A stretch of DNA of 64,000 bases from Micropterix aruncella (lineage: Eukaryota; Arthropoda; Insecta; Lepidoptera; Micropterigidae): positions 8,738,029-8,802,028 of the forward strand of contig OX155960.1 of assembly GCA_944548615.1 (NCBI GenBank), written 5' to 3'. Under the pieces are notes generated by a model. The model did no database searches and was not told the DNA's origin. It worked only from the letters and a program-made list of their open reading frames with translations. The first letter of the stretch is position 1. Every line of letters begins with the position of its first letter. Both the position numbers and the translations under genes were made by a program. Below, piece by piece: positions 31,141-47,930 of the stretch.

Positions 31141-31414
31141 AAAAAGCGGCACAGGATCTCATATTTGAAAATAATAACAAGCGTTCAACTTTACATGGTT
31201 GCATAAAAGAACACATTTGAACAAAAACAAACAACGGAAATACAAATAAACATGTGATTCTTAAAAAAGAATAACATAGCCCTGAAAAAAATTTGTTTGA
31301 ATTTGAAATTTCAACTCAAATCATCCAAGTTTTCAAAGTTGAAAGTGGCCAGTGTGAAAAAAACAGGAATTACATAGGTAGGAAACCAAAAATACCAGCT
31401 ACAGCTAAGCACAG

Positions 31415-31715
31415 CTTAGCTGGCTGCAAGTCGGCCTTACATCAAGGCCGGTACATCTACCGCCACGACATAGTTCTTGCTGTTATTCGCGAGGTAAACT
31501 AGCCTCTCAGTGATTTGTGCCAATAAAGGTCTGACAGTACCCTCCAAACCACAATACAGTTTATGCGGGATGGCTTAAAAAACAAAAAACCCTGCTCAAA
31601 CTCTCTTTATAATCGCGAAAGCTTTAGACTTCTGGAGGTCGATTCAGTCTCTAAGTATCATATCCCTGAAATTCTCGGATGTACATCTCTCCATTTCTAA
31701 AGACCACGAGTACAA
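31415..31715 (+). repeat. Family Z, copy 2
   Basis: CTGCAAGTCGGCCTTACATC starts the match with copy 1 at 16215, and CATTTCTAAAGACCACGAG ends it. The frame CKSALHQGRYIYRHDIVLAV is open here for about 70 codons, but is broken in copy 1. Confidence 0.6.
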
Positions 31716-32750
31716 ACTTTATTTATTATTTATTTATTTATTTAAGAAAAATAACAGGAACCGAATGGCAAAACCTTAACCTTTTGCTTATTTGATTGTC
31801 ACCCAACTGGGACTAGCCCGTTCTAGGATGGACAGGACTCTTTACAATAAATTATGTAAACGTTTTATTAAAATGCTCATAAAACTAAATTGCCCTAAAA
31901 TATGATCCTCAAAATAAAAAAACAATCAAATAGAGCGAGACAATCGGAGAATTTACATAAAACTAAAGTAAAGAGTAAGATAAATCTATAATGAAAGAAA
32001 TAAAAAAGTCATTAAGTAATATTTAATATATGTTAAGAAATAAAGTACATAACATAACAAAGTAAAATAAAGTAGAATTCATTGTCAAAACAATATATAA
32101 TAACAACAAGAATTGGTAATTAGTTGAATGTTAAAATATAATCAACATACATACTATTTAAAAATATATTAATAATTTGTGCACCTAAGTTTTATTAAAC
32201 TATAATTTCTAACATTTGATGTATGGTTAGTCTGTCATGACTCGAGAACCATTCCTTTATTTTATTTTTGAATACCCTAAATGTCAAAATCATTTTTATT
32301 TCCATATTGATCAGATTGTAAAATCTCGGCGTAATGAAAGAGTAATCTCACTACTACTAGGTATAAAGATACTAATCGAGTACTAGGTATTAAGATATCG
32401 GAGATTGCTTATATAATATAAGAATCTTTCATCTATTGATTGATCTAACATTGATCTGCTTTTATTATTTTTTACTATTTATTGCTTCTGACTACTGAAT
32501 AGTACTTATTATGTTATTTTATCACTCCAATGACCATTTTAGTACCTTAGTTAAAATATTTAAGGGTTTACTTATTTATTCTTTTAAACAAATATTTTGG
32601 ATTTTTTATTATTTCTTGGTATTGATTGAATACTTTTATTATTTATTGTTTTTGAATTATTTGGTATTCAGTTATATGTAGTTATAATATATAAAATTTA
32701 TAAAATGCTTTTAGTAGACCTATAGAATTAACAAATTACTCAAACTGTCG
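31716..32750. other. AT-rich intergenic sequence, no gene
   Basis: The only structured parts are an A-rich stretch and the segment at 32360-32720 that duplicates 19900-20190. Confidence 0.45.
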
Positions 32751-33400
32751 GAAGCCAGCCCTCGCGCGCCGAAAACGGCGTCGCAACTTTTTGGTTGATT
32801 TTGTAAAAACACTAAACATATATTTTTTTATTAATTATCGCTGATTACCTAATGATTAATCTCTTTGGTCATGTATATCATATGTATATTTATATAACAT
32901 ATATGGAGGCAGGCTGAAATGGCTACGCGCAACTACCGATTGGCGATGTAGGCAACCTCCCTACACACTTATATCATAACACATAACACTCGCATATAGA
33001 TGCCATACAGGTTTGCAACTACCGATCGGCGATGTAGGCAACCTCCCTACACACTTATATCATAACACATAACACTCGCATATAGATGCCATACAGGTTT
33101 GGTCGACAACCATTTGATCGATAAATGCGCGCCGCGATTATCGATTAGCATGTCATCACTGATCTCCGCCGTGGCGCGCGCGCAGGCGAAGCGCTCGCTT
33201 CTCGTGTCTCCCACGTGTCTCCGATCGCGACCACGCGCTCACGCAAGATCAGCTCCCGCAGACAGCGATATTTGTGTCATTCGCTTCACGCTCGGCGCTC
33301 GTGTGTAGTGTTACTCAATTGCGCTTTCTCATATTATTTATAAGGATAATACCACATCCGAAACTTTCAAATCAAAATCACTTTTGCCACCCATGGGTTA
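32750..33400 (+). repeat. 86-bp tandem duplication in a possible solo LTR
   Basis: Two adjacent 86-bp units start GCAACTACCGAT at 32929 and 33015 and differ at one or two bases. They sit in a 600-bp GC-contrasting block that starts TGTCGGAAGCCAGCCC (about 32743), contains TATATAACATATA, and has a CpG-rich part (33125-33310). This resembles a BEL- or gypsy-type LTR with a duplicated enhancer, but no second LTR or target duplication was found. Confidence 0.5.
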
Positions 33401-36656
<3,256 letters not shown>

Positions 36657-36680
36657 TTTACAAAAAACCAATCAAATATT

Positions 36681-37335
<655 letters not shown>

Positions 37336-38231
37336 CCTTCTAGCGTTGGTTATCAAATATTAATGAATTCAGGGAATAACCGGGATAAATAAGACATGTT
37401 TTCAGTAGTGGTAAAATTCCTTTATTTTAATAAAATACATACACGCAATATTAAGCGCTATTAATAATTCCGGAAATTAGCGTTGAGATGTACGCGGGAA
37501 AATCCGATAGGCAAACCCTCATCTAGGCGGAATATTCTCGAACTCGACCGCCCTTGCTAGAACGCCTTCCATTCGAATTCGAGAAATCGTACGAGCCAGA
37601 CAAAGTCCCGGAGAAGTCCAGAACTTATAGATAGGACCTCAATATTTTCTCCGGTGAGTGTTCGTTTGATAATTGATATTGTGAGAACTAGATTCCCTGG
37701 GGCGGGCATAGCTCGACGGGAGTTTCCGGCCTTTTGGCGGCTTGTCCGGAATGTGGAGTGCCGTCTCCCTTCCGTGATGCCTTCCACTGCCTGGATCCCG
37801 CATACTGACGGATACGTTCTTCCGGCAGGGACTTTTGCAGGGGCGATTATCAGTCGCCCTATTTTCGGCGAAGCCTGAGGCGCCGCCCATGCTCTCCGAC
37901 CATGGAGCCGACCCTGACATAAAGTCTGCATTGCTAATAATATATGAGCATATTACTCACCATTTGATAATTTTTCCACCTCTTTGATTATTTGATTATG
38001 TTATTATTTTATTGTGTAATTTGTATTTTTGAATGTTGTCGAATTAATAATTGATAATTTTAACTGATAAACTAATAGGAAGATATTAATAACTGACTGG
38101 ATAATAAAGGCCACTGTTGGTAATTAACAAAATAAATCTTTTACTATTTGGTAATATAAAAACCTGTAACTCTATAGATTTCAAATGTTTCCCAAGACTA
38201 TATATAGAGTCAAAGAAAAATATAGGTTATA
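37336..38231. other. Intergenic with a GC-rich island, no recognised gene
   Basis: 37540-37930 is markedly GC-richer than its surroundings. It has overlapping frames on both strands with no domain I recognise, so I do not call a gene. The rest is AT-rich. Confidence 0.4.
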
Positions 38232-39834
<1,603 letters not shown>

Positions 39835-39931
39835 TATATATATATATGTATATATATATACATATATATAAATCTTGTTGATAGTATCAAGTATTTTGTT
39901 GACATAAAATGAAATTAAAATGTAATTGAAA

Positions 39932-40399
39932 TTATTTCGATTTATTTTTCAATGACGTCATATATATTTCGAGATTTTTTTGCACGCCGGTACCTTGCAC
40001 GTAAGTCAAAAAATGGTCTAAGTCGGCCTCTCGCCTGTCCTCGAAGTCTTGCAGGATCTGCGATCGGAAGGAAAGTTTCGTCTTGGCGCGCGCGTCCGGG
40101 CTGATTTTTGCGAAGCGCCCTATGAACTTCTCACATTTGGTGACCGCGTCCGCTTTGTCGGTCGCCGTCTCGTCGATGAGACCGCATTTCAGGGCCTCTT
40201 CGACCGAGAACATTTTCCCGGTTGTTAGAGCGACTTCGGCGATTCGCACCGGCAGGACGTTTTTGAAGGCGGTTTGAAACCATTGGGGCGCTACAATGCC
40301 GAGGGCGGTTTCGTTTAGACCGACCCTGTATTTTCCTTCAACCATCACTCGGTATTCGCAGGATATTGATAGGAGGCAACCTCCAGCTGGAGAGTGACC
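39932..40399 (-). CDS. ECI1: ECI1 copy B exon 3
   Basis: 468 nt after CTTCCAG, from GHSPAGGCLLSISCEYRVMV to MTSLKNKSK. It differs from copy A by about one residue in eight, mostly towards the C-terminus (VQGTGVQKNLEIY versus VQDARVQKGLEMY). Confidence 0.93.
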   Translation of the reverse strand, partial: GHSPAGGCLLSISCEYRVMVEGKYRVGLNETALGIVAPQWFQTAFKNVLPVRIAEVALTTGKMFSVEEALKCGLIDETATDKADAVTKCEKFIGRFAKISPDARAKTKLSFRSQILQDFEDRREADLDHFLTYVQGTGVQKNLEIYMTSLKNKSK

Positions 40400-43260
40400 C
40401 TGGAAGTACAGCAATTTTAAAGGATAATTAATTTTCCAAGCTTTTTACACTTTTATTACTTTCCCGGCCCACCAACCGACAAAGTGGGAACGTTTTGAGA
40501 ACGGGCAATTTTTTTTACGAGATAAAATATCTATTATGAGCCCCCCCTGAGACGATAACCTAAGACCATTTCCAGACGAATGTATATTGGTGTGTCGCCA
40601 CGTACGTATCCGGGGGGGAGGGTCAGGGGACAACCCCCCCTGATGTTTTTAACTTAAAATAAAGTCGACAAAAGTACCTAGTGTCAAGCGTGGATTCAGA
40701 CGGGGGGGGGGGGGGGGGGGTAGTTAGGATTTAACCCCCCGAAATCCTGCGTATTTTTGATTCATTGTGCGGGCAAATTCAAGTTTGGTGGGTACCGCGT
40801 GCGTTATTTTAATGAATGTTCACACTCCCCCCTCCCCGAAACTGAAGTCTGGATACGTGCTTGTCTGTCTGTGTGTATTCCTCCACATTATATGAGCGCC
40901 TGTCACGCTTTTAGACTTTAGGTAGATATTTTACATTCGTCCACCATGCCTTTTCTATAATTCATCGACCCGTCTAACTGCAACAACAAAAAGTATCTTT
41001 GCACAAGTTAGATTCTGAATATCTTATTTGTCATTACATTTATTACATGTCATTACATATTGTCATTACATATGCCATTGCATTGAGTGGCATTTAGTGT
41101 GTACCCATTAGAATTTGGATAAATTTAGATGATAGATTTTACGATGAATAACTTTTAGTAGGTTCCAAAGTTTCTTAGATACAATACTAGTTTTTTTTCA
41201 AACTACTGGTTAAATTATTGACAACCTATGCATGTTAAGTAAATATTAGTGTTATAGTAATGAGACTTACTAGCTAATGCAAATATTTTAACACGAGTGG
41301 TTTTTAGCCGTAAATTGGACACGACTTCAAAGTTATATAATGTAATATGTCATTACATGTCTTTACATGTGTATTTTATGTCATTACACATGTAATTACA
41401 TACATAATTTATGTCATTACATGGCTTACATTTATGGCAGCTGCTGTCGGGTATGTAGAGCCAAAAAGCTTCACCCAACATGTTTGTAATGTTCTCCAGA
41501 ATTTGGCAGCACGCTCTAAGTCAGGTTTATACATTTCCGTGATGTCTAATCCCGCCGAGAAAATTGACGGATTATTCTGTGAATGAAAATAGGAACATTA
41601 GTACTAGACGTGGTCGCCGCCCAAAATCGGTCGGCAAGGCATGGCTAAACTTGATTTTCTTTAAATGAACCATGCAATTTTACGTCAGTTTACCGTTGTT
41701 AACTTTAGATTAATAAATAACACCCAATACCTTATTTTGTTTTTGTTGAAATATACCAAATCAACTGGGCCATACACCGGGAAATCCGATATAAGGGGGC
41801 GACCATTAAATTAATTACGTGAGGCGTTTAGGGGGAGGGAAGGGGGTTGAGCAGAATCTCACCCAATATCATGTGGGGGGAAGGGGGGTGGGAGTCTCGG
41901 CAAATATCACATTTTTTTGTTTTTTTGACACCAATATATCACCATATCACCGAGTGAAGCAGTGCCGGGAACGTAAAGAATGAATGTGGCCGAGCGGATC
42001 AACGACGGTGCCAGTACATCTGCAGCTGGGGCGGTTGAAATTATGCAAGTGGATGACGAAATCGCTTTTATATCGACGCCGGACTGTGCAGGCATCGATT
42101 GTGTACGATCGTCGATTACGAAGACACATTGGGCCTATAACGGGATATTTATCATGTGAGTTTTGGCACTGTTTCAAACGCCCAAAGATAGATAAAATAG
42201 TGTATTTTATATCTTATATAGAAAATGGGCTCGATTCCGTTTCTTCGTGAACTAAAATCGGAAATTAGTTCATGTGAACGAGACGCTAGAGCGAAATTGA
42301 CCAAGAATTTGTAGTGCAGTTTTTTCCGCGCGAAGGCTGACCTTCGACCGGTTAAGTTTAGATAGACTAATATTATTATGTAGCATACTGGGCTCGAATG
42401 CGTTTCTTCTTCAACTAAAATCGTAAATTAGTTCTGTAAACCAGACAGAGCAGTAGTACGTCAGAGTGGAATGTGAAATGAACGGTTGTTACTTTTTCGC
42501 ATTAAAACTACCCACAAAAGATAAAGCATCTGAATCTAACACCGCACGAAATGTGTTCAAATTTATTCAGACGAGTATAAGTTCGACAGGTAGTTTTTAT
42601 CATTTACATATAACTCCTAGACCTCGTGACCAGCCTGAGAATGCGCCAGCCGAATAGAAAGAGACAGCATCATATAGTACCCCCTCCATCCTTGAGGATG
42701 GAGGGGGTACTATATCCATGAGGGCCCCACATGCAACTATCTCTTTCTATTCGGTGAGAGCATTCACTCACAGCCCGCCTTCGCACACCCGTTCTCTATT
42801 TTGTTACCTCTGTGGTTTTTATCGACGATCGTTCGTTTCATATTTCGCTCTAACGTATTGTTCTATCTCGTTCGCTTGAACTATTATCACTTTTAGTTCA
42901 CAAAGAAACGCAATCGGGCCCAATATTACCAGTTACGTACAAGTATTCGCGTACAACATACGGCCGGGGCCATGACACAGCCACACCCCATTTTTTATTG
43001 TCATAAACTATCACATAGTTTCTTACCGATGTGAGTATGACTCCTTTAGTTCTCTTCGATTCGACTTCATCCAGTGCATCGCTAAGAGATTGCAGCAGTT
43101 CCAAGTTTAAGCTATTCACCGGCGGCCTCTGCAGGGTGACGACTGCGATGCCTGTCTTATCGTTCATGGAAATATCGACCAGAGCCCCAGAGCTGCAAAA
43201 CCTAGTATTATTCCTAGTCTGCTCGAGCACTAGCTTTGAAAATCTTTTTAGGCATAGCAT
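39932..43260 (-). CDS. ECI1: Mitochondrial enoyl-CoA delta-isomerase, copy B, intact
   Basis: Exons 43260-43027 (78 codons), 41576-41430 (49) and 40399-39932 (155 plus stop) join in phase 0 to 282 aa, close to the usual 290-300. It starts MLCLKRFSKLVLEQTRNNTR, a mitochondrial-type presequence. An alternative ATG lies four codons upstream at 43272, but a TTTCAG acceptor-like site sits between the two. RPPVNS, FSAGLDI, GHSPAGGC and GLNETALGI cover the CoA pocket, oxyanion hole and catalytic Glu. It should isomerise 3-enoyl-CoA to 2-trans-enoyl-CoA in beta-oxidation. All copies share strand and exon structure, so they arose by tandem duplication. Confidence 0.93.
40404..41429. other. Intron 2 of ECI1 copy B
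   Basis: It contains G/C homopolymer runs (about 40618, a 20-G run at 40701-40720, CCCCCC at 40734) in a segment (40590-40870) that is repeated at 49795-50070. A CATTACAT-rich stretch lies at 41030-41430. No gene was found. Confidence 0.6.
41430..41576 (-). CDS. ECI1: ECI1 copy B exon 2
   Basis: 147 nt, CACAG acceptor and GTAAGC donor, encoding NNPSIFSAGLDITEMYKPDL to TYPTAAAIN. Confidence 0.93.
42611..42805 (+). repeat. Family Y, copy 2, with 20-bp-arm hairpin
   Basis: GTGACCAGCCTGAGAATG to CACTCACAGCCCGCCTTCG and TTCTCTATTTTGTTACC matches the family ends. The centre is a perfect hairpin, ATATAGTACCCCCTCCATCC + TTGA + complement (42672-42715). It lies in intron 1 of ECI1 copy B. Confidence 0.75.
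43027..43260 (-). CDS. ECI1: ECI1 copy B exon 1
   Basis: Start, presequence and the first crotonase strand: MNDKTGIAVVTLQRPPVNSL, then SDALDEVESKRTKGVILTS before donor GTAAGA. The TTAA target that is split in copy A reads through here as GC TTA AAC. Confidence 0.93.
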
Positions 43261-43516
43261 TTTCTGAAACAATAGTTACGATTGCTAGTACAACACGGTG
43301 GGCCTATTGCCAAGTGGCAATATCTTACGACCGTACCGTCAGGGTACACTCTTTATGTTTATGTACAAATGTTTATGTAGGCACATTAATATATAACAAG
43401 TGTGATTTTTGTAAAGCAGTAGTCATAAAAAATGAGTACCTACAGTTAACATAATAATGAAAATTAATAATACATGTCAACACAATGTCAAAGGGACGAA
43501 TGAGATAATAGATAGA

Positions 43517-44230
43517 TAGATAGGTAGATATAAATTCTTTATTGCACATTTTAAAAAACATACAACAGGCGGACGTATTGCTTATAATACAATCTCTTAC
43601 AGCCATCCTTCGTGGAAGTGTAAAAATTTAGGTGCCAATAGATAAAACAACAAAAAAACTTATAGCATAACCAAAATTAATCAAGTAACAAAAATGATTT
43701 TTAAAAAAAAATATCATTAGGATTTGGAATATTCGCAAGCTGCGAAGGATAGGAGAGGGTGGGATGAGATGTAGGATAACTAGGAATGTAGGGACATGAA
43801 ATGCTTTTTCAGAGACACTTGAAAAGTAGAAACCGTTGGTGCGTTTTTGATATTTGACGAGAGCTCGTTCCATAGTCTATCTGAATGAACGGTGAGGGAA
43901 TATGTAAAAGAAGAAGAATTATGAGTGGGAATCGCAATTTTACTATCCTGACTGGAACGGAGTGGAAGACCATGACTTCCTAAGTGATTAAATTTTTCGG
44001 TTAGGTAGGAGGGAGCGGTAGGATTGTTGAGGATGTTATAAAGAAGGGAAAGAATATGAATGTTTCTACTTTCACGTATTCGAAGCCAATGAAGTCTGCT
44101 TCTATACTCAGAGACGTGATGAAATTTTTTGGCATTGTAGATATACCTAATGCACACAAATGACGTCAGTGACGTCAAGGTAGCAAACATCAGCATAATC
44201 TAGTATGGCCAATAACAACTAGAGCTGTCA
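43517..44230 (-). pseudogene. 3' end of a non-LTR retrotransposon (RT tail)
   Basis: The frame 44196-43780 reads HVSEYRSRLHWLRIRESRNI, LYNILNNPTAPSYLTEKFNH and TVHSDRLWNELSSNIKNAPT, the post-RT tail typical of LINE polyproteins (R...LPLR..., LWN.LP..I). A 3' UTR follows to about 43517 (TTCTTTATTGCACATTTTA on the plus strand). The same family is present at 63424-64000. Confidence 0.8.
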
Positions 44231-44600
44231 ACTACAACGGACGAGCCCGTCATCTCAGGAAGTTTTAACGAAATTTAACGTTCTGTCTCCCGTGAGGTGA
44301 GAGCAGAAGACTTAGGACAAAATAATCCACCGTCAAGCTCCGCCACCTGTCAGAGGCCAACGCCTTACGGCGAGGCACCAGGAAAGGTGACCAGCGGGCA
44401 GCCTCGCCTCCTGACTACCAGTTTTGATAGGATATCTCCGTCTGGAATTAACCTTCAGGATACCTCCGTCCTCCCGACTGGTTGGACGGGTCCGAAGTCG
44501 CTTACACGATCGCTACCTGTTGTATTACAGCGGTAATTCAGTTTGAATTTATCGCGGACCTGGGCGTTCTTTGCGCGTAGTGCCACACGGGATCGAGTGG
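44220..44600 (+). repeat. Family X, copy 4
   Basis: AGAGCTGTCAACTACAACGG, ATCCACCGTCAAGCTCCGCC, ACCAGCGGGCAGCCTCG and TGAATTTATCGCGGACCTGG match copies 1-3 in order. The copy stops after the CACTCGG/CACACGGGATCG segment. Confidence 0.7.
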
Positions 44601-45009
44601 CACTATGGGTAATAACAGTGTTTGAGGCATGGTCTTCTTAACCTCCACTGGTAAAAGTCTTTACAACCGCTGAAGACTGAAATTCAGCAAATATGCGTTT
44701 GCTGACTTCTTTGATTTTGCGACTGCCAAGTAATACCCAAAATTTTCACCGTCCTTGAATATGGTATAACATTACTATCAAAATGGTTTTTTTGTGTCAC
44801 AAATGTGGACACAAAAAAATTAATGATAATCAAAATACCTACGATATCAAAAAGTCGTTTTTTTTGTCGCTAAATGAAAATAAAAAGTCGCTGTTAGTGT
44901 CAAAATGTCTGACAAAGTCGCTAAATTGGCAACACTGGTGAGAATTCAGCATAAATATAGTGATATAATTATTGTAATATAATTATTAGTGATATAATTA
45001 TTAGTGATA
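44601..45009. other. Intergenic, no gene
   Basis: AT-rich sequence with a threefold AGTGATATAATTATT repeat (44955-45015) at the junction with the LINE. Confidence 0.5.
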
Positions 45010-47930
45010 TAATTATTGTAACCGAGTCATGGCTAGACGATTCTGTAACCGATGCGGAGGTTTGCTCGACTGCAAATTTTACTCTTTATCGTAAAGATAG
45101 ACAAACTTTTGCAGGCGGGGTATTCCTCGCCGTGAGGAACTCCATCTTATCGTATCGCATACCTAGCTATGAAACTGATGGTGAAGTATTGTGTGTGAAA
45201 GTTATATATAGAAATGTACCTGTATTCTTTTTTGTAGTTTACTTTTCCCCTAAAACCGCTGATGAAGTATACATGTCTTTTTTAAATAAAGTAGAAGAAC
45301 TTTTTGTTGCAGATAGGTTAAAAAATATTTGTATAATTGGCGATTTTAATCTGTTTTCTGCGTCGCAACATGTAAATAAATATTTTGATTACTTTTTATC
45401 TTTATGTAACTTTAAGCAACATAATAATATTTTAAATTCTAATAATAGATGTCTAGATCTGGTGCTCTCGAATTTCCAACCTGATACCGTTACGGTATCC
45501 GAAGCCTCGATAGAGTTGGTGCGAGCTGACGGCTATCATCCGCCGATTGATGTGAGCATTGTACTGCGCCCAGCGCGTACGCATATTCAGCCGAGCGACA
45601 ATCAAAAGTATAGCCCTACTAGTGGTAATTGTCTATTCCGGAATGAATGGAACTTTAAAAATTGTAATTTTACTCAGTTGTACACTTTTTTTGAAAATTT
45701 TGATTGGAAATTACTATACGATTTAAGTAACGCTAACGATTGCGTTGATTATCTCTATAGTGTCATCTACAATTGTTTCGATAGCTGCATTCCAAGCAAA
45801 AAACGGACTGCATTGACCAATAGGTATATTTATCCTAAATGGTTTAATGGCGACATTATCCGTGACATTCAATCGAAGTCGTATCATCACAAGTGCTGGA
45901 AGCGGACCGGTTCTCAGTTTCACAGGGAGCTTTTCGAAACTTTACGGTGTAGAGTTAAGCATAAAATAAAAGACTCTTTCAATTTGTATATGCACAATAT
46001 TGAGACGTCTATCCGAGAAGATAGTTCACGCTTTTGGGAATATGTTCGTAGTCAGCGAACTGCTGGTGGGGTACCCCTGAATGTGGTCTATAATGAGGCT
46101 ACATATTCGGGTGCTGCAGCCGCTGATGTTTTTGCGAATTACTTCTCATCAGTGTTTCTACCGAACACACCGGCCTTAGACGCTGTCGCCGCTGAAGCGA
46201 CTATTATGTCGAGTGACGCAAATTCTTCATGCGTCAACGTCCACAGTATCACTAAAGATGATATTCGGTTTGCAATACGCAAGCTGAAATCAGTCCGCAC
46301 TATTGGACCTGATGGAGTTCCTCCTTATGTTATTAAAGCATGTTGTGAGTCTTTTATACAACCCCTGATGTATATATTTAACAGATCGTTGGAATCTGCA
46401 GTATACCCCTATAAGTGGAAGATATCTAGAGTAGCTCCAATACCAAAAAGTGGCGATAAGGTGCAGGTTGATAATTACAGGCCGATTGCAGTGTTATCAG
46501 CCTTTCCTAAGCTTTTCGAGATGATTCTTCACCGAGAAATTTATACCCAACTATGCGGTACACTATCGGATGCCCAACACGGGTTCCGTCCTAATCGTTC
46601 CACAACTACCAACCTATCCGTTTTTACAGATTATGTTACTGATGAGTTGGATAGCACCTCAAGGGGACAAGTGGATGTCGTGTATTTGGATTTCAAGAAG
46701 GCCTTTGACAGAGTCGACAACGATGCGTTACTCCGAGAACTGGCTGCTGCTGGATTCTCGAGTAAACTGTTGAAACTTTTCGCAGATTACTTGGGGGGCC
46801 GCCAGCAATTCGTTAAATTTGGCAATTTTGAATCCAAACTATACAACACTCAATCGGGGGTTAGCCAAGGATCAAACTTAGGGCCTTTGTTATTCAACTT
46901 ATTTGTTAATAATCTGAGTAAAGTAGTCACATCTGCGCGTTGTCTAATGTTTGCTGATGACGTCAAATTGTTTTTATCAACTGGAAGTGCTGAGGCCTGC
47001 GAGCTCTTCCAGCGTGATATTGATGCAGTTTATGCATGGAGCCAAGCTCGTAACCTTCACTTCAATATTAACAAATGTGCAGTGATGACATACACAAGAT
47101 CGCCTGATCATCTGATGTATGATTACTCCATCGCTGGATGTGTGCTTCCCAGAGTTACTGAAGTCAAGGACTTGGGAGTTTTTTTCGACCCCAAGTTAAA
47201 CTTCAAGGAACATATTAGACAACTATCTACAACTTCTTTCAAGCTTCTAGGGTTTGTAATACGGCAATCCAAACACTTCAATAATATTCGGGTTATGCGC
47301 ACGTTGTACAACTCGATTGTTAGAAGTCGCATGGAAACGAATGCACCTATTTGGAATCCACATGAAGATACTTATACCCTCATGCTGGAAAAGGTACAGA
47401 AGTGTTTTTTGAGATTTCTGTACTTCAAGCAGTACGGATATTATCCATTTTTGTATCCGACTGCATTTATCACAGGCATGGTTGGCTATAATTCTCTCTG
47501 TCTCAGAAGAGAAATGCTGACCATGTCCTATGTTTTCAATCTAATTCGTGGTAAAACTGATAACCCTAGCTTACTAGCAAAGGTGGATCTATTCATACCA
47601 AATAATTATCTCCGTACTCGATCGCACCATCTTTTCGCGGAGCCGTTCTCGCGCACTAACCTTACGAGGTGGAACTTGTTGGCGCGTGCTTTGCGGCGCT
47701 TAAATGAAATTCACTCGATGGCACCAGATTTCGATATTTTTACCGCCAGCCCTCACTTGTTTAAATTGCAAGCTATTAATTATTTATTTTTACATGATAG
47801 CTAGTATTATACGTATCATTCTATTTGTATAGTTATGGTAATATCTTTATTAATTTTACTTGGTTTTACTGTTATGTTGATTAGTAATAACTGAATAAAC
47901 AAAAATAAATAAATAAAATAAATAAAATAA
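45010..47930 (+). mobile_element. Non-LTR retrotransposon, 5' truncated, long open pol frame
   Basis: It begins within the endonuclease (TESWLDDS at about 45019) and ends in an A-rich (AAATA)n tail at about 47897-47930. ORF1 and the first endonuclease strand are missing. The long open frame suggests a recent insertion. The 5' end falls in AGTGATATAATTATT repeats, perhaps through microhomology. Confidence 0.88.
45132..47804 (+). CDS. Endonuclease-reverse transcriptase of a non-LTR retrotransposon
   Basis: The frame is open for 890 residues from the first ATG and extends upstream to TESWLDDSVTDAE, so the ATG at 45132 is not the original start. The endonuclease keeps IIGDFN. RT motifs in order: IGPDGVPPYVI, WKISRVAPIPKSGDKVQVDN with YRPIAVLSAF, QHGFRPNRST, YLDFKKAFDRV, GVSQGSNLGPLLFNLFVNNL, catalytic LMFADDVKLF and VKDLGVFFDPKLNFKEHI. 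The product would nick target DNA and copy its RNA by target-primed reverse transcription, but without the full endonuclease this copy is probably inactive. Clade not assigned; jockey-superfamily-like. Confidence 0.92.
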   Translation: MRNSILSYRIPSYETDGEVLCVKVIYRNVPVFFFVVYFSPKTADEVYMSFLNKVEELFVADRLKNICIIGDFNLFSASQHVNKYFDYFLSLCNFKQHNNILNSNNRCLDLVLSNFQPDTVTVSEASIELVRADGYHPPIDVSIVLRPARTHIQPSDNQKYSPTSGNCLFRNEWNFKNCNFTQLYTFFENFDWKLLYDLSNANDCVDYLYSVIYNCFDSCIPSKKRTALTNRYIYPKWFNGDIIRDIQSKSYHHKCWKRTGSQFHRELFETLRCRVKHKIKDSFNLYMHNIETSIREDSSRFWEYVRSQRTAGGVPLNVVYNEATYSGAAAADVFANYFSSVFLPNTPALDAVAAEATIMSSDANSSCVNVHSITKDDIRFAIRKLKSVRTIGPDGVPPYVIKACCESFIQPLMYIFNRSLESAVYPYKWKISRVAPIPKSGDKVQVDNYRPIAVLSAFPKLFEMILHREIYTQLCGTLSDAQHGFRPNRSTTTNLSVFTDYVTDELDSTSRGQVDVVYLDFKKAFDRVDNDALLRELAAAGFSSKLLKLFADYLGGRQQFVKFGNFESKLYNTQSGVSQGSNLGPLLFNLFVNNLSKVVTSARCLMFADDVKLFLSTGSAEACELFQRDIDAVYAWSQARNLHFNINKCAVMTYTRSPDHLMYDYSIAGCVLPRVTEVKDLGVFFDPKLNFKEHIRQLSTTSFKLLGFVIRQSKHFNNIRVMRTLYNSIVRSRMETNAPIWNPHEDTYTLMLEKVQKCFLRFLYFKQYGYYPFLYPTAFITGMVGYNSLCLRREMLTMSYVFNLIRGKTDNPSLLAKVDLFIPNNYLRTRSHHLFAEPFSRTNLTRWNLLARALRRLNEIHSMAPDFDIFTASPHLFKLQAINYLFLHDS

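Noticed and set aside
31293..31502. 69-residue frame in family Z as a host gene
   Set aside because: Half of it is shared with the broken copy at 16215, so it is repeat sequence, not a conserved gene.
37557..37931. 124-residue minus-strand frame in a GC-rich island, with overlapping frames on other strands
   Set aside because: Several frames are open only because stops are rare in GC-rich DNA; no domain seen.
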